Counted from the first letter of the stretch, positions 44,028 to 52,677 are shown. The stretch: DNA of 64,000 nucleotides from SIRX01 sp965214475 (GCA_965214475.1 OZ243953.1:2480001-2544000), one strand, 5' to 3'. Notes: generated by a model not told the origin, from the letters alone. Numbers and translations: made by a program.

Positions 44028-44246
44028 ATGCACAACCTGAACGAGCTTGAGCTGGTACGCCAACACAACAAGGAGATAATACGAGAGGTTGGGCGAAACC
44101 GACTGGCGAAGATCCTGAAGGCCGGGCGCAAGAGGCGCGAACACCGAATGTTCTACCTGTTGGCGTGTAGGGTGAGTCGGTGGGGCGTACTCCTGCCCAG
44201 GTTCTCGAAGACCTCGAAAAATGCGGAGACGAGGGCAAAGCAGTGA
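44028..44246 (+). CDS. Small basic hypothetical protein
   Basis: 72 residues from the ATG at 44028, which follows AAAGGACGACG. The N-terminal part MHNLNELELVRQHNKEIIRE and RNRLAKILKAGRKRREHR is helical and strongly basic; similar short helices with a LAK-LRA-RKRR end are common as small actinobacterial proteins of unknown role. The C-terminal part is less regular. It lies between the exporter and the methyltransferase on the same strand. Confidence 0.5.
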   Translation: MHNLNELELVRQHNKEIIREVGRNRLAKILKAGRKRREHRMFYLLACRVSRWGVLLPRFSKTSKNAETRAKQ

Positions 44247-44301
44247 TCCAAAGTAAGGAACACGCGGATGTAGTCGCGGACAAGCAATAAGGAGACGTCT
44301 C

Positions 44302-44829
44302 GTGAAGACGAAAAAGGTTGCCGAGCGGCTGGTTTGGGCGGTAGAGACGCTGGCCGTAGAGCCGGACGACCGGCTGTTGGAAATCGGTTGCGGCCATGGG
44401 GTGGCGGTCTCCCTCGTCTGCGAGCATCTGGTGGACGGAACGGTAACCGCCATAGACCGCTCGGAGGCGATGGTCCGCGCGGCCCGGAAGAGGAATCGGG
44501 AACACATCGCGTCGGGCAAGGCGGTGCTCAGGACCGGCGCCCTGGAAGAGCTGGATTTTGGCGGCGAACGGTTCGACAAGATATTCGCTATCAACGTCGG
44601 TTTGTTCCGGGGAGAAGCTGCGAGGGACTCAGGCATCATAAAGAGATTGCTGAGCCCGGAAGGAGCCCTCTACCTGTTCCATCAGCCGCCCATCGAGCGT
44701 AAGACGCGGGAGTTTGCCGACGCCACGAACAATATGCTCCGGGAGAACGGCTTATCCATCCGCGAGATACTGTTCAAAAAGCTCGAATCGGCGTCGGCTG
44801 CCTGCGTCATAGCCACGGAGCCGTTATGA
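44302..44829 (+). CDS. Class I SAM-dependent methyltransferase
   Basis: 175 residues from GTG at 44302 with AAGGAGACGT upstream. SAM-binding motif I LLEIGCGHGVAVSL, acidic end of strand 2 in VTAIDRSEAMV, post-I loop ALEELDF and motif in FDKIFAINVGLFRG. Short form without a large substrate domain. It may methylate a small molecule; the neighbouring exporter suggests resistance or export chemistry, but no direct evidence. Confidence 0.85.
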   Translation: MKTKKVAERLVWAVETLAVEPDDRLLEIGCGHGVAVSLVCEHLVDGTVTAIDRSEAMVRAARKRNREHIASGKAVLRTGALEELDFGGERFDKIFAINVGLFRGEAARDSGIIKRLLSPEGALYLFHQPPIERKTREFADATNNMLRENGLSIREILFKKLESASAACVIATEPL

Positions 44830-44874
44830 CGAAGCACGTACTGGGCTTACCCCGGATGAGCGGACAGTTTTCGC

Positions 44875-44976
44875 TTACGCCACCGCTGCCTCCTCCAGTA
44901 TAGCCTGCTCATACTCATGTGGGCTCAGGTAACCAAGCGAGGAGTGCCGGCGCTCCCGATTGTAGAAGAGGTCGGT
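44875..44976 (-). pseudogene. IS3-type transposase, extreme C-terminal fragment
   Basis: On the minus strand 44976-44875 encodes DTDLFYNRERRHSSLGYLSP and HEYEQAILEEAAVA, the last part of the integrase core of IS3-family (IS2/IS150-type) OrfB proteins. Nothing else of the element is seen. The fragment overlaps the 5' end of the LacI gene on the other strand, so the break point lies at about 44976. Confidence 0.75.
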
Positions 44977-46014
44977 GTCTCCGCGATGACGGTTTCCAAC
45001 GCCTACAACCACCCGGATCGGCTCTCGGAGTCCCTGAGGCAACGGGTGTTCGAGACGGCCAGCAAGCTCGGCTTCCACGGCCCTGATCCTGTGGGACGTT
45101 CCCTGAGGCGTCAGAGGACAGACGTAGTGGGAGTCCTGTACTCGAACCCGCTCTCCTACGCCTTTGACGATCCGGCCGCGGTTTCCTTCTTGAGCGGCTT
45201 AAGCTCTATCACCGAAGAAGCGGATCTGGGACTTTTGCTGGTGTCTGCAACCGGAGGCGGTTTGATAGCCGGACGTGACCCGAGGGCGGCAGCACAGGCC
45301 GCGGTGGACGGGTTCGTAATCTACTCGATGAGCGAGGAGGAACCACTGTTGGCGGCGGCCTTGGATAGGCAGTTGCCGGCCGTGGTGGTGGACCAACCGC
45401 TCAAGGAGGGAGTGCCCTTCGTGGGCTTCGACGACGAAGCGGCGGCCCAGGCGGCGGCCAAGCATCTACTCGACCTCGGACACGAGAGGTTCGCCATCGT
45501 GTCGTTCGCGCTCTCAGTAGATGGCTGCGAAGGGCTTGCGGACCTCGATCGCCAGGAGCGAGCCGCGTTCCGCGTGAGCCGCCTGAGACTGTGGGGTTAC
45601 CGGAGCGCGTTGGAGCACGTCGGCCTGTCCTGGTCTGAAGTACCTGTATACGAGTGTCCGGGCAGCACCAAAGAACTCGGGTATCGGGCAGCGGAAGGGT
45701 TGCTCTCCTCGGAGCGCAGACCGACGGCCGTCCTCGTCTCAAGCGACCAGCTCGCGCTGGGCGTCATCGAGTGGGCAACAGGGCACGGGCTTTCCGTACC
45801 AGAAGACATTTCCGTGGTCGGCTTCGACAACATTCCCGCGGCAGCGAGCGCCAATCCGCCGCTGACCACCGTCCACCAAGACCACGCCGAGAAGGGGTTA
45901 CTGGCTGGACGGACGCTGGTTGCACAGCTTCGCGATGAAGGCTTACCGGGTGCCGGATCACTGCCAACCGGCCTGGTGGTTCGAGGTTCGACATCTGCAC
46001 CCCGCAAACCCTGA
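44917..46014 (+). CDS. LacI family regulator with replaced N terminus
   Basis: About 365 residues as an open frame from ATG at 44917. The usual LacI start (a short M-x-x-I-x-D-V-A stretch) is missing; the first 20 codons lie within the IS3 fragment. The LacI pattern begins at VEEVGVSAMTVSNAYNHPD (helix 2, turn, recognition helix) and continues with the hinge GRSLRRQRTDVVGVL and the periplasmic-binding-protein-like sensor (FVGFDDEAAAQAAAKHLLDLG, PTAVLVSSDQLALGVI, VPEDISVVGFDN). The sensor domain is intact. Whether the chimeric frame makes a working DNA-binding domain is unclear, because helix 1 is only partly present. Confidence 0.8.
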   Translation: MWAQVTKRGVPALPIVEEVGVSAMTVSNAYNHPDRLSESLRQRVFETASKLGFHGPDPVGRSLRRQRTDVVGVLYSNPLSYAFDDPAAVSFLSGLSSITEEADLGLLLVSATGGGLIAGRDPRAAAQAAVDGFVIYSMSEEEPLLAAALDRQLPAVVVDQPLKEGVPFVGFDDEAAAQAAAKHLLDLGHERFAIVSFALSVDGCEGLADLDRQERAAFRVSRLRLWGYRSALEHVGLSWSEVPVYECPGSTKELGYRAAEGLLSSERRPTAVLVSSDQLALGVIEWATGHGLSVPEDISVVGFDNIPAAASANPPLTTVHQDHAEKGLLAGRTLVAQLRDEGLPGAGSLPTGLVVRGSTSAPRKP

Positions 46015-46088
46015 ATCTTTCTTTCGAGGGCAGTGACCCAACCAACACGAAAGCGACACCCCTGCTTGAGGGCTTTCTCACACACCCT

Positions 46089-46985
46089 CTAAACATCCCT
46101 TCCGCGTTCCTTGACCGCCCCGATCAGGCTCGAGAAGCCGTCCGAGCCGTGGCCCTCGGCGACCCCTCGATCTACGAGGCTCTTGACGTGCTCGAGCCGT
46201 CCGACGTCGATGCCACGGGCCCGCCAACTGTCTATGAGGTCGTCCATCAACGCCGCGTGCGTGCTCAGGGGACCGGCGATGGGCGGGTGGTCGCCGGCGT
46301 CCACCGCGCGGGCGAACGCCTCCAGCAACCCGACGGTGGGGGTGAGCACCCCGGTCGCCGACGGGGCGAACGCCGTCGCGTCGACGTTCTCGGCCCCGAC
46401 CAGGGCGAGGGCGTCGAGGTAGGCGATCCAGATCTGGTAGCTCAGGCCGATCAAGGCCATGAAGTAGACCGAAGCCAGGCCGGCGTCCTCGCCGTAGTAC
46501 GTGGCGTCCTCGCCCAGGACCTCCAACGTCCGCCGGTGGGCCTCGAAGGCTTCCCGCGATCCGCTGTAGTAGAAGCGGGCTCCGGGCGTCCCAATCTGCT
46601 CCGGGTCGGCCAGGATACCCCCGTCCAGATACGCGGCCCCGCGCTCGACGGCCCACCCGGCCATCCGTCGGGCCTGATCCGGGGTCCCGGTGGTCAGGTT
46701 CACGAGGGCCCGGCCCGACACGGCGACCTCGTCCAGAGGTTCGAGGATCTCGCGCGCGGCCGCGTAGTCCGACGCGCAGACGACCACCAGAGGGCTTGCC
46801 CCGACCGCGTCGGGGAGGCTGGCCGCGCGGAGGGCGCCTCTGGCGACGAGGACGTCGGCCTTGCCCGCCGAGCGGTTCCAGACGGTCGTCGGGTAACCGC
46901 CCTCCAGGAACGCCCCGGCCAGCGCCGAGCCCATAGCGCCCAGGCCGAAAACCGTCACGGCCGGGCGGCTGTCTCCGGCCATCAT
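46089..46985 (-). CDS. NAD(P)-binding imine-reductase-like oxidoreductase
   Basis: 298 residues from ATG at 46985 (MMAGDS); a TTG six codons earlier is possible. N-terminal Rossmann domain with VFGLGAMGSALAGAFLEGG and a WNRSAGK cofactor loop (Arg-Ser suggests NADP). Then LVNLTTGTPDQARRM and YLDGGILADPEQIGTPGARF, the signature of the imine reductase/6-phosphogluconate-dehydrogenase-like group. The C-terminal helical domain forms the dimer. In imine reductases the residue after the long linker helix is Asp or Tyr; I see SYQIW in that region, consistent with a Tyr. Substrate unknown. Confidence 0.9.
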   Translation of the reverse strand: MMAGDSRPAVTVFGLGAMGSALAGAFLEGGYPTTVWNRSAGKADVLVARGALRAASLPDAVGASPLVVVCASDYAAAREILEPLDEVAVSGRALVNLTTGTPDQARRMAGWAVERGAAYLDGGILADPEQIGTPGARFYYSGSREAFEAHRRTLEVLGEDATYYGEDAGLASVYFMALIGLSYQIWIAYLDALALVGAENVDATAFAPSATGVLTPTVGLLEAFARAVDAGDHPPIAGPLSTHAALMDDLIDSWRARGIDVGRLEHVKSLVDRGVAEGHGSDGFSSLIGAVKERGRDV

Positions 46986-47339
46986 AGCCCCATCCGATCG
47001 CAAGGGAACGGCGGTCTGTCTATGGACGGTACGTGGTTCATCCGAGTCCTCCTTCTTTTGGCTTGTGTGCCCGCATGTTGCGACGAGGCAAGTGCCGGCG
47101 CATCGTGCGAAGGGACGGTTTGTGGCCCGAACCTTCGTACAGGGCGAAGCCCGGCAAGCCGTACGCCGCGGAGATCGCGGGGCGTTGCATAAGGGATTTT
47201 GCGGCCGGCGTATGTCCCGCTATGCGTCCCGGACACTACGGCGAGGTTCCCGACGTTTGGTCCTGAGCGGATAGGGTCGGGAACGCCGGAGAAGCCGCCG
47301 CGTCGGATGTTCTCGTCGGTGAGTGGTTCGCGGAACCGG
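46986..47339. other. Gap between oxidoreductase and sigma-factor operon
   Basis: No gene supported in about 350 bases. It contains the 47254-47281 copy of a direct repeat found again near 49780-49805. Confidence 0.4.
47254..47281 (+). repeat. Direct repeat, left copy
   Basis: CGTTTGG followed by AGCGGATAGGGTCGGG (47266-47281). The second copy is at 49779-49805. The two enclose the DoxX-epimerase-sigma operon. Confidence 0.65.
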
Positions 47340-48257
47340 TCATCTCGCAGACCGCGGTAGCGATCCGGCGTCGGCGACCGGCCCGAGGTGCGTAAGCTTG
47401 TCGGGGTTGACGATCCCGCCGATGCTCCTGATCCGATCGCCGGCGATGTCGAGCGCCAGCACGCCGATCAGCCGCTGCTGTCCGTCGAGAAAGAGCGCCC
47501 CCGGCCCGCCGTTGACCTCGACGGGGCGCAAGGACACGCCCGGAAGGCGGGCGATTTGGCGGAACCCGCCGATCAGCGTGCGCGCGACGCGGCCGCGCCC
47601 TTGCAGCGTCCGCGCGAGCGCCGGGGCCTTCCCGCCGCCGTCGCCGGTCAGCGCCACGTCGTGGGCGAGTAGCGCCTCGAGCCCGGCGAGGTCGCCAAGC
47701 TCTGCGGCGGCGAAGAACCGTCGTGCCAGCTCGTCGCGCTGCTCGCGCGTCGTTTGGAAGCGGGGCCGGCGCTGGGCGACGTGGCGCCTGGCGCGGGCGG
47801 CGAGCTGGCGCACGTTGTCCTCGCTCTTGCCGACGATCGCCGCGACCTCCGGGTACCCGTAGCCGAACACGTCGTGAAGCAGCAGCGCGGCCCGCTGCTC
47901 GGGCGAGAGGCTCTCCAGCAGCACCAGCATCGCCAGCGACAGCGAGTCGGCCATTTCCGCCTGCTCGGCAGGATCATCGTGGCCGTCGGTGACGATCGGC
48001 TCCGGCAGCCACTCGCCGACGTAGCGCTCGCGGCGGGCGCGCGCGGAGCGCAGCCCGTTGATCGCCAGCCGGGTGGTCACGGTGGCGACGAACGCACGCG
48101 GCGATGCGATCCGCTCGCCGCCCTGGAGCGCCTGATGCACCCGCAGCAGCGCCTCCTGCACCACGTCCTCGGCCTCTGAGACGCTGCCGAGCATCCGGTA
48201 GGCGATCGCGAAGGAGGCCGGCCGCAGCTCGTCGAGCAGTCGCTCGCGGTCGGTCAT
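47340..48257 (-). CDS. sigJ: ECF41-type sigma factor (SigJ-like)
   Basis: 305 residues from the ATG at 48257, which overlaps the stop of the epimerase gene (ATGA). Region 2 has FAIAYRMLGSVSEAEDVVQE; region 4 has LSPEQRAALLLHDVFGYGYP and EVAAIVGKSEDNVRQLAARA. The C-terminal SnoaL-like extension carries DGGGK (in LTGDGGGKAPA) and the final NPDKL motif, which mark the ECF41 group, where this extension acts as a built-in regulator instead of a separate anti-sigma factor. ECF41 sigma genes usually stand beside a carboxymuconolactone decarboxylase, oxidoreductase or epimerase gene, as here. It presumably activates its own operon. Confidence 0.92.
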   Translation of the reverse strand: MTDRERLLDELRPASFAIAYRMLGSVSEAEDVVQEALLRVHQALQGGERIASPRAFVATVTTRLAINGLRSARARRERYVGEWLPEPIVTDGHDDPAEQAEMADSLSLAMLVLLESLSPEQRAALLLHDVFGYGYPEVAAIVGKSEDNVRQLAARARRHVAQRRPRFQTTREQRDELARRFFAAAELGDLAGLEALLAHDVALTGDGGGKAPALARTLQGRGRVARTLIGGFRQIARLPGVSLRPVEVNGGPGALFLDGQQRLIGVLALDIAGDRIRSIGGIVNPDKLTHLGPVADAGSLPRSAR

Positions 48258-49183
48258 GCCCCGAACCCCTGACGCCAGCTCGGGTGCTCCGGACGCCACC
48301 CCAGCTCGCGCTTGGCCTTCGCATTCGACGCGCCGCGGATGTCGGTCATCATCACTACGCCGGCCTCCCCGGCGAACAGTCGCCCAATGAACCGCGGCAC
48401 GCGCACCGGCTTCTTGGCGCCCAGCTCCTGCGCCAGCGCCGGCAGCCACTCGGCGACCGGGGCGGGGTCGTCGTCGACGACGTTGTAGACGCCGCGCTTG
48501 CCGCGTTCGACCGCCGCCACCGCAGCCTGCGCGGCGTCGGCGACGTGGATGAAGGACCACACGCCGCCGCCGTCGCCGACCAGCGGGAACTTGCGCTTGC
48601 GGATCATCTCGGGCACCTGCTCGCCCGGCGCCATCGATGTGCCAGGCCCGTAGAACCCACCGTAGCGCAGCACGATCCCCTCCGTCCACCGCGCGCCGAG
48701 GACCGCCTCCTCGAGGTGACGGATCGCCGCCAGGGTCTCGCGCATCTCCCGGGCGGGCGAGGGGTCGAACGGGTCCTCCTCGCTCTTGACCGGACCGCCG
48801 CTGCGCGCGTATGAGACGACGTTGCTCTGCGCGACGAACCGCCGCACCCCCACCGCCTGCCCGGCCGAGAGCAGGTGGTCCGTCCCTTCGGTCCGCAGGC
48901 GGTTGGTCGGCGCGAAGCCGCGATCGAAGTTACGTGTGTCCGCCGCACCGATCGCGGTCAGCTGATGGACGATCACGTCCGGCCCCGCCCTGCCCACGGC
49001 CTCCGCGACCCGATCGGGATCGAGCGCGTCCGCGACCACCGGCACGGCGCCCATCTCGTGGAGCATCGCCCGCTTCGACTCGCTACGCGTCATGCCATGG
49101 ACCTCATTCCCCGCCTCGACCAGACGCGGCACCAGCTGCCTTCCGATCGCCCCCGTCGCTCCTGCGACAAACACCTTCATCAT
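48254..49183 (-). CDS. NAD-dependent epimerase/dehydratase family protein
   Basis: 309 residues from ATG at 49183, chosen because AAGGAGTTT directly precedes it; the open frame upstream lacks a site. Extended SDR: MKVFVAGATGAIGRQLVPRL (GxxGxxG), VVADALDPDRVAEAV, VVHQLTAIGA-like segment (HQLTAIGAAD), VAQSNVVSYA, YGGFYGPGTSMAPGE and VWSFIHVADAAQAAV. The YxxxK pair is not obvious, so catalytic type is uncertain; several ECF41-linked epimerases lack it too. Overlaps the sigma-factor gene by 4 bases; DoxX lies 82 bases upstream. Confidence 0.9.
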   Translation of the reverse strand: MMKVFVAGATGAIGRQLVPRLVEAGNEVHGMTRSESKRAMLHEMGAVPVVADALDPDRVAEAVGRAGPDVIVHQLTAIGAADTRNFDRGFAPTNRLRTEGTDHLLSAGQAVGVRRFVAQSNVVSYARSGGPVKSEEDPFDPSPAREMRETLAAIRHLEEAVLGARWTEGIVLRYGGFYGPGTSMAPGEQVPEMIRKRKFPLVGDGGGVWSFIHVADAAQAAVAAVERGKRGVYNVVDDDPAPVAEWLPALAQELGAKKPVRVPRFIGRLFAGEAGVVMMTDIRGASNAKAKRELGWRPEHPSWRQGFGA

Positions 49184-49265
49184 AAACTCCTTCGACAAGT
49201 TCACGCCTTCGGGCGCCGACTGCTCGGTCACTTCGGGCCCGGCATCCGGAAGACACCGCACCCGG

Positions 49266-49652
49266 TCAGCCGGCGAAGGACTCGGGGCCGAAGCGGCCCC
49301 ACGCCACGAAGACGATCAGGGCGAGATAGGTCAGGTTCAGCAGCACGTGCCTGAACTCTTGACGGCGGAACTCCACGATCGCCGCACCGATCATGATCAG
49401 GCCCAGACCGACGGCAGCCAGCGGCACCAGAACCGGCGCGGTGTCGAGCAGGGCGGGCAGGATCAGGCCGCCGGCGCCCAGGATCTCGGCCGCTCCGAGG
49501 GCCTTGACGAAGCCGGCGCTGAAGTCTAAGGCCCATCCCACGCCAGGAGCCTTGGCCAGGTTTTCCCGAGGGATGAACAACTTGGTGGAGCCGGCCAAGA
49601 GGAAGACGGCGGCCAGCAGTCCGGCGACGATCCACAGAGCGAGGTTCATCAT
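49266..49652 (-). CDS. DoxX family membrane protein
   Basis: 128 residues from ATG at 49652 after GGAGGAGTTT. Four helices: LWIVAGLLAAVFLLAGSTKL (the early AGxxKL motif of DoxX proteins), VKALGAAEILGAGGLILPAL, VLVPLAAVGLGLIMIGAAIV and LNLTYLALIVFVAWGRFG. DoxX-like proteins are inner-membrane proteins linked to redox and oxidative stress. First gene of the DoxX-epimerase-sigma operon. Its leader (GGAGTTTATGATGAA) is identical to that of the epimerase gene. Confidence 0.88.
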   Translation of the reverse strand: MMNLALWIVAGLLAAVFLLAGSTKLFIPRENLAKAPGVGWALDFSAGFVKALGAAEILGAGGLILPALLDTAPVLVPLAAVGLGLIMIGAAIVEFRRQEFRHVLLNLTYLALIVFVAWGRFGPESFAG

Positions 49653-49688
49653 AAACTCCTCCAACGACGGTTACCTTACACCCCACAA

Positions 49689-49715
49689 GACAAGACGGCA
49701 GCCCCGGCTGTGACA
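49689..49715 (-). promoter_or_regulatory. Possible ECF41 promoter
   Basis: On the minus strand TGTCACA (49715-49709) stands upstream of the DoxX operon. CGTC follows at a spacing of 11 (49697-49694) and TGTC at a spacing of 16 (49692-49689). As I recall it, the ECF41 consensus is TGTCACA, 16-17 bases, CGTC. The -35 element fits; the -10 element is imperfect. Confidence 0.5.
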
Positions 49716-49778
49716 CCTCCGGGCCCCCCGGCACGCGTAAGCGGGCGCGGGGGTGCCAATGCTGGGACCGGCCCCGGC

Positions 49779-49805
49779 GTTTGTCTCAAAGCGGATAGGG
49801 TCGGG
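49779..49805 (+). repeat. Direct repeat, right copy
   Basis: CGTTTG followed by AGCGGATAGGGTCGGG (49790-49805), matching the copy at 47254-47281. Confidence 0.65.
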
Positions 49806-49885
49806 GGCGGTTTCCCCTAAAGGCTGCCCGGCCACTCGGCGCGGGCTGTGCGACGAAGCCGCCCGAGATCTCCCGCCACGGTCGC

Positions 49886-51619
49886 GGCTCTCCCCAGCTT
49901 CTGGTGAATCAGGATAGCCTGAGCATCGGCGGGGTTATCCTGACTGAATGAACTCTACACAACTCTCTTTCCCGCGCACTCTGCTACCGGATGTCCCAGG
50001 ACTGGAACTTGAGGACGCCTACGTTGAGGATCACGAGATGGTCGCTATCCTCCGATCCATGACTCCTGCGGCCTCCTGCCCGCTATGCGGGTCAGCTTCT
50101 ACCAGCATCCACGGTAACTATCAGCGTGCTCCTGCAGATCTACCCTGGGGAGGTCATCCCGTGAAGCTCATCCTCCGGGTTCGGAAATTCTTCTGCAAGG
50201 CATCTTCCTGCGAGCGGCGCATCTTCACCGAGCGTCTGCCCGGGGTCGTGGCTCCGCGGTCTCGCACCACCGAGCGGCTCACTGTGCTGTTGCAGGCGGT
50301 GGCATTCGCCCTCGGAGGGGAGGCTGGAGCGCGAGTGGCGAAGCGCATCGGGCTTGCGGTCAGCCCGGCGACGCTCATTTCGTTGATCCGCAGGACGCCA
50401 TTGCCGGAGCCTCTTCCTGCTCGCGTTCTTGGCGTGGACGACTGGGCCAAGCGTAAGGGCAAAAACTACGGCACCGCACTCGTGGACCTCGAAGAGCACC
50501 GCCTCATCGAGCTACTGCCGGACCGGGAGGCGGAGACACTGGCCCGCTGGCTACAGGAGAATCCCGGCACCGAAGTTATCTCGCGCGATCGCAGTGAGAA
50601 GTATGCTGTCGGCGGACGAAAGGGTGCTCCGGAGGCCACGCACGTAGCGGATCGTTGGCACCTCATCTCCAACTGGCGCGAGGCTACAGAGCGTGTCTTT
50701 GACCGCCATCGCGGCCATGTAAAGCAGGTAATTCTGCCCGAACCAGAGCTAGTGAACGAACCTGCTGCTGCCGTATTGCCGGCCAAGAGCGTCAACCGCT
50801 CTCGCAAGTCTCTTGAGGAAAAGCGTGCTCGCGCTCAGGCCCAGAGGCAGGCACTCTATGACACGATCCGCCAGAGGTACGCCAAGGGCGAGTATCTGAA
50901 AACCATAGCCACTGATCTCAGCATAACCTACAGGACCGCCCGCAAGTACGCTCTCTCAGAGGAATGTCCCACCCGAAAACCAATGCCCAAACGCCCCAGG
51001 ATGCTCGAACCCTATGAACCGTACTTGAAGGCCCGGTGGGCTGAAGGCTGCAAAAACGGCAAGCAACTCTACCGCGAGATCGTTGCTTACGGTTTCCCAG
51101 GCTCACGCACCCCAGTAGCCGCGTTCGTTGCCGGGCTCAGGCGCGAGGAGAATGAGGGAAAGCCGCCATCTCCTCCCACTGCTGGAGATCCGTTAACGCC
51201 CCGCAAGGCATCCTGGCTGGTGCTCCGCAAGCCCGAGCGCCTCACCGATGCCGATCACACAGCACTTGCCCAGCTACAAGATGTCCATTCGGATGTCGGC
51301 ACGACGTTGACCTTTACCGAGAGGTTCGCCGGGATAGTTCGAGAACGACGCGGCGCCACTGAGCTTGAGGCGTGGCTCGTAGACGCAGAAGCGAGCGAGG
51401 TCCGTGAGATCCGGCAATTTGCACACAAGGTCCGCCAGGACGAGGCCGCGGTGCGGGCGGGCTGTACGCTCGAGTGGTCGAATGGTCAAACGGAAGGCAA
51501 GATCACGAAATTGAAGCTACTGAAGCGCAGTATGTACGGGCGGGCGAAGTTCGACCTGCTCCGACAGCGGGCGTTGTACGCAGCATGAGCATCCGACTCA
51601 CCAAAAGCTGGGGAGAGCC
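49886..51619 (+). mobile_element. Complete ISL3-family element
   Basis: 25-bp terminal inverted repeats: left 49886-49910 (GGCTCTCCCCAGCTTC, then TGGTGAATC) and right 51595-51619 (GACTCACC, then AAAAGCTGGGGAGAGCC), with 2 mismatches. 1734 bp, one transposase gene, no passenger. The flanking 8 bases are not identical, so no target duplication is visible. Its ends differ from those of the ISL3 at 11.1 kb except for the common GGCTCT...TGGTGA frame. Confidence 0.85.
49948..51588 (+). CDS. ISL3 family transposase
   Basis: 546 residues. Zinc finger CPLCGSASTSIHG and FFCKASSCERRIF, HTH in AKRIGLAVSPATLISLIRR, DDE domain with VLGVDDWAKRKGKNYG (first Asp), VISRDRSEKYA (second Asp) and the Glu in LEWSNGQTEGKITKLKLLKR. 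Insert with a second HTH (YLKTIATDLSITYRTARKYA). All elements intact. Belongs to the same family as the transposase at 11.1 kb but is clearly diverged from it. Confidence 0.93.
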   Translation: MNSTQLSFPRTLLPDVPGLELEDAYVEDHEMVAILRSMTPAASCPLCGSASTSIHGNYQRAPADLPWGGHPVKLILRVRKFFCKASSCERRIFTERLPGVVAPRSRTTERLTVLLQAVAFALGGEAGARVAKRIGLAVSPATLISLIRRTPLPEPLPARVLGVDDWAKRKGKNYGTALVDLEEHRLIELLPDREAETLARWLQENPGTEVISRDRSEKYAVGGRKGAPEATHVADRWHLISNWREATERVFDRHRGHVKQVILPEPELVNEPAAAVLPAKSVNRSRKSLEEKRARAQAQRQALYDTIRQRYAKGEYLKTIATDLSITYRTARKYALSEECPTRKPMPKRPRMLEPYEPYLKARWAEGCKNGKQLYREIVAYGFPGSRTPVAAFVAGLRREENEGKPPSPPTAGDPLTPRKASWLVLRKPERLTDADHTALAQLQDVHSDVGTTLTFTERFAGIVRERRGATELEAWLVDAEASEVREIRQFAHKVRQDEAAVRAGCTLEWSNGQTEGKITKLKLLKRSMYGRAKFDLLRQRALYAA

Positions 51620-51665
51620 CGCCGGCCTGGCAGAAACCGATCCCGAGGAGTCCCGTCGAAAACCG

Positions 51666-52577
51666 CTAATCCCGGTCGGGAGGATCGTGCCGGGCGTTGC
51701 ACTCGAAGAGGGCGTTGGCCTCGGCGTAGGGCAGCGCGTCACCGCCCAGCGCGGAGTAGGTGCCCCCTCGCAACAGTTCCTGACCGATCACGCGCGTCAG
51801 CCCCATCACCGCCCTGGCGGGCCCCGACCCTACGCTGACGCGCCGGACACCCAACGCCGCCAGCTCGTCGATCGGGGGGACGCCGGGACCGGCGAGCACG
51901 TTCAGGGGGCCCGGTATCTCTCGTGCGAGGGCCGCGATGGACTCCGGGTCCTTCACCCCCGGCACGAAGACGCAGTCGGCGCCGGCCTCCAGGTACGCGC
52001 CCGCCCTCCGAACCGTCTCCGCCAGGCGCCGCCCGGGGTCGCCTACCTCCCTCCAGTAGACGTCGGTCCTGGCGTTGACCACGAGCGGCACCCCGGCCTC
52101 CCGGCCGGCTTCGACCACCGCCCGGAGCCTCTCGAGCTGCTCCTCCAGCCTTAGCAACGGAGAGGCGACCGCTTTGCCGGGCGAGCCCGCGCGACCCGGC
52201 GGCTCGGCGTCCGCCGCGTCCTCCAGGTTCATACCGACGGCGCCCGCCCGGACCACCGTCCGCGCCGTCTCCAGAGCCGCCTCCGGGGTGGCCCCGTACC
52301 CCGCCTCCGCGTCGGCCGTCAGGGGGACCGAGACCGCGCCCACTATGCGGGCCGCGGCCTCCGCCGTCTCGTCCCGGCCGAGCCGCTCGCCGTCCGGGTA
52401 ACCCAAGGCCCAGGCGATGCCCGCGCTCGTGGTGGCGATAGCCGGAAATCCGCAGTCTTCGAAGACCCTCGCGCTCATGCAGTCCCAGGCGTTGGGCAGG
52501 AGGAGCAAACCCTCCCCACGGTGCAACCCCCGCAAGAGGTCCGCCTTCCCCCTCGACGCTTCGACATCCAATCGCAC
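51666..52577 (-). CDS. Isocitrate lyase/PEP mutase family enzyme
   Basis: 303 residues, GTG start after GGAGGGAGCG. TIM-barrel with LLLPNAWDCMSARVFEDCGF, IATTSAGIAWALGYPDGE, PLTADAEAGYGATPE (the Asp/Glu-rich metal site: DAEAGYG), GMNLEDAADAEPPG and VVNARTDVYW. The KKCGH lyase loop is absent; this is the oxaloacetate-decarboxylase/phosphonomutase-like subgroup that cleaves C-C or C-P bonds of small 2-oxoacids. Divergent from the ArsR-EamA pair across about 100 bases. The ISL3 element ends 46 bases after its stop. Confidence 0.92.
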   Translation of the reverse strand: MRLDVEASRGKADLLRGLHRGEGLLLLPNAWDCMSARVFEDCGFPAIATTSAGIAWALGYPDGERLGRDETAEAAARIVGAVSVPLTADAEAGYGATPEAALETARTVVRAGAVGMNLEDAADAEPPGRAGSPGKAVASPLLRLEEQLERLRAVVEAGREAGVPLVVNARTDVYWREVGDPGRRLAETVRRAGAYLEAGADCVFVPGVKDPESIAALAREIPGPLNVLAGPGVPPIDELAALGVRRVSVGSGPARAVMGLTRVIGQELLRGGTYSALGGDALPYAEANALFECNARHDPPDRD

Positions 52578-52677
52578 CGCTCCCTCCTCGACCTACCACG
52601 CCCCGGCCTTGCGCCGCGGCCACCTTACGTTAATATATCACCGTCGAATAATGTGTTTGTGGAGGTCGGGGTAGGCG

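Noticed and set aside
46149..47192. 347-residue frame on the plus strand
   Set aside because: Antisense to the imine-reductase-like gene; Gly/Arg-rich shadow composition in very GC-rich DNA.
48258..48689. N-terminal extension of the sigma-factor frame
   Set aside because: Arg/Gly-rich shadow of the epimerase gene; the sigma factor starts at the ATG that overlaps the epimerase stop.
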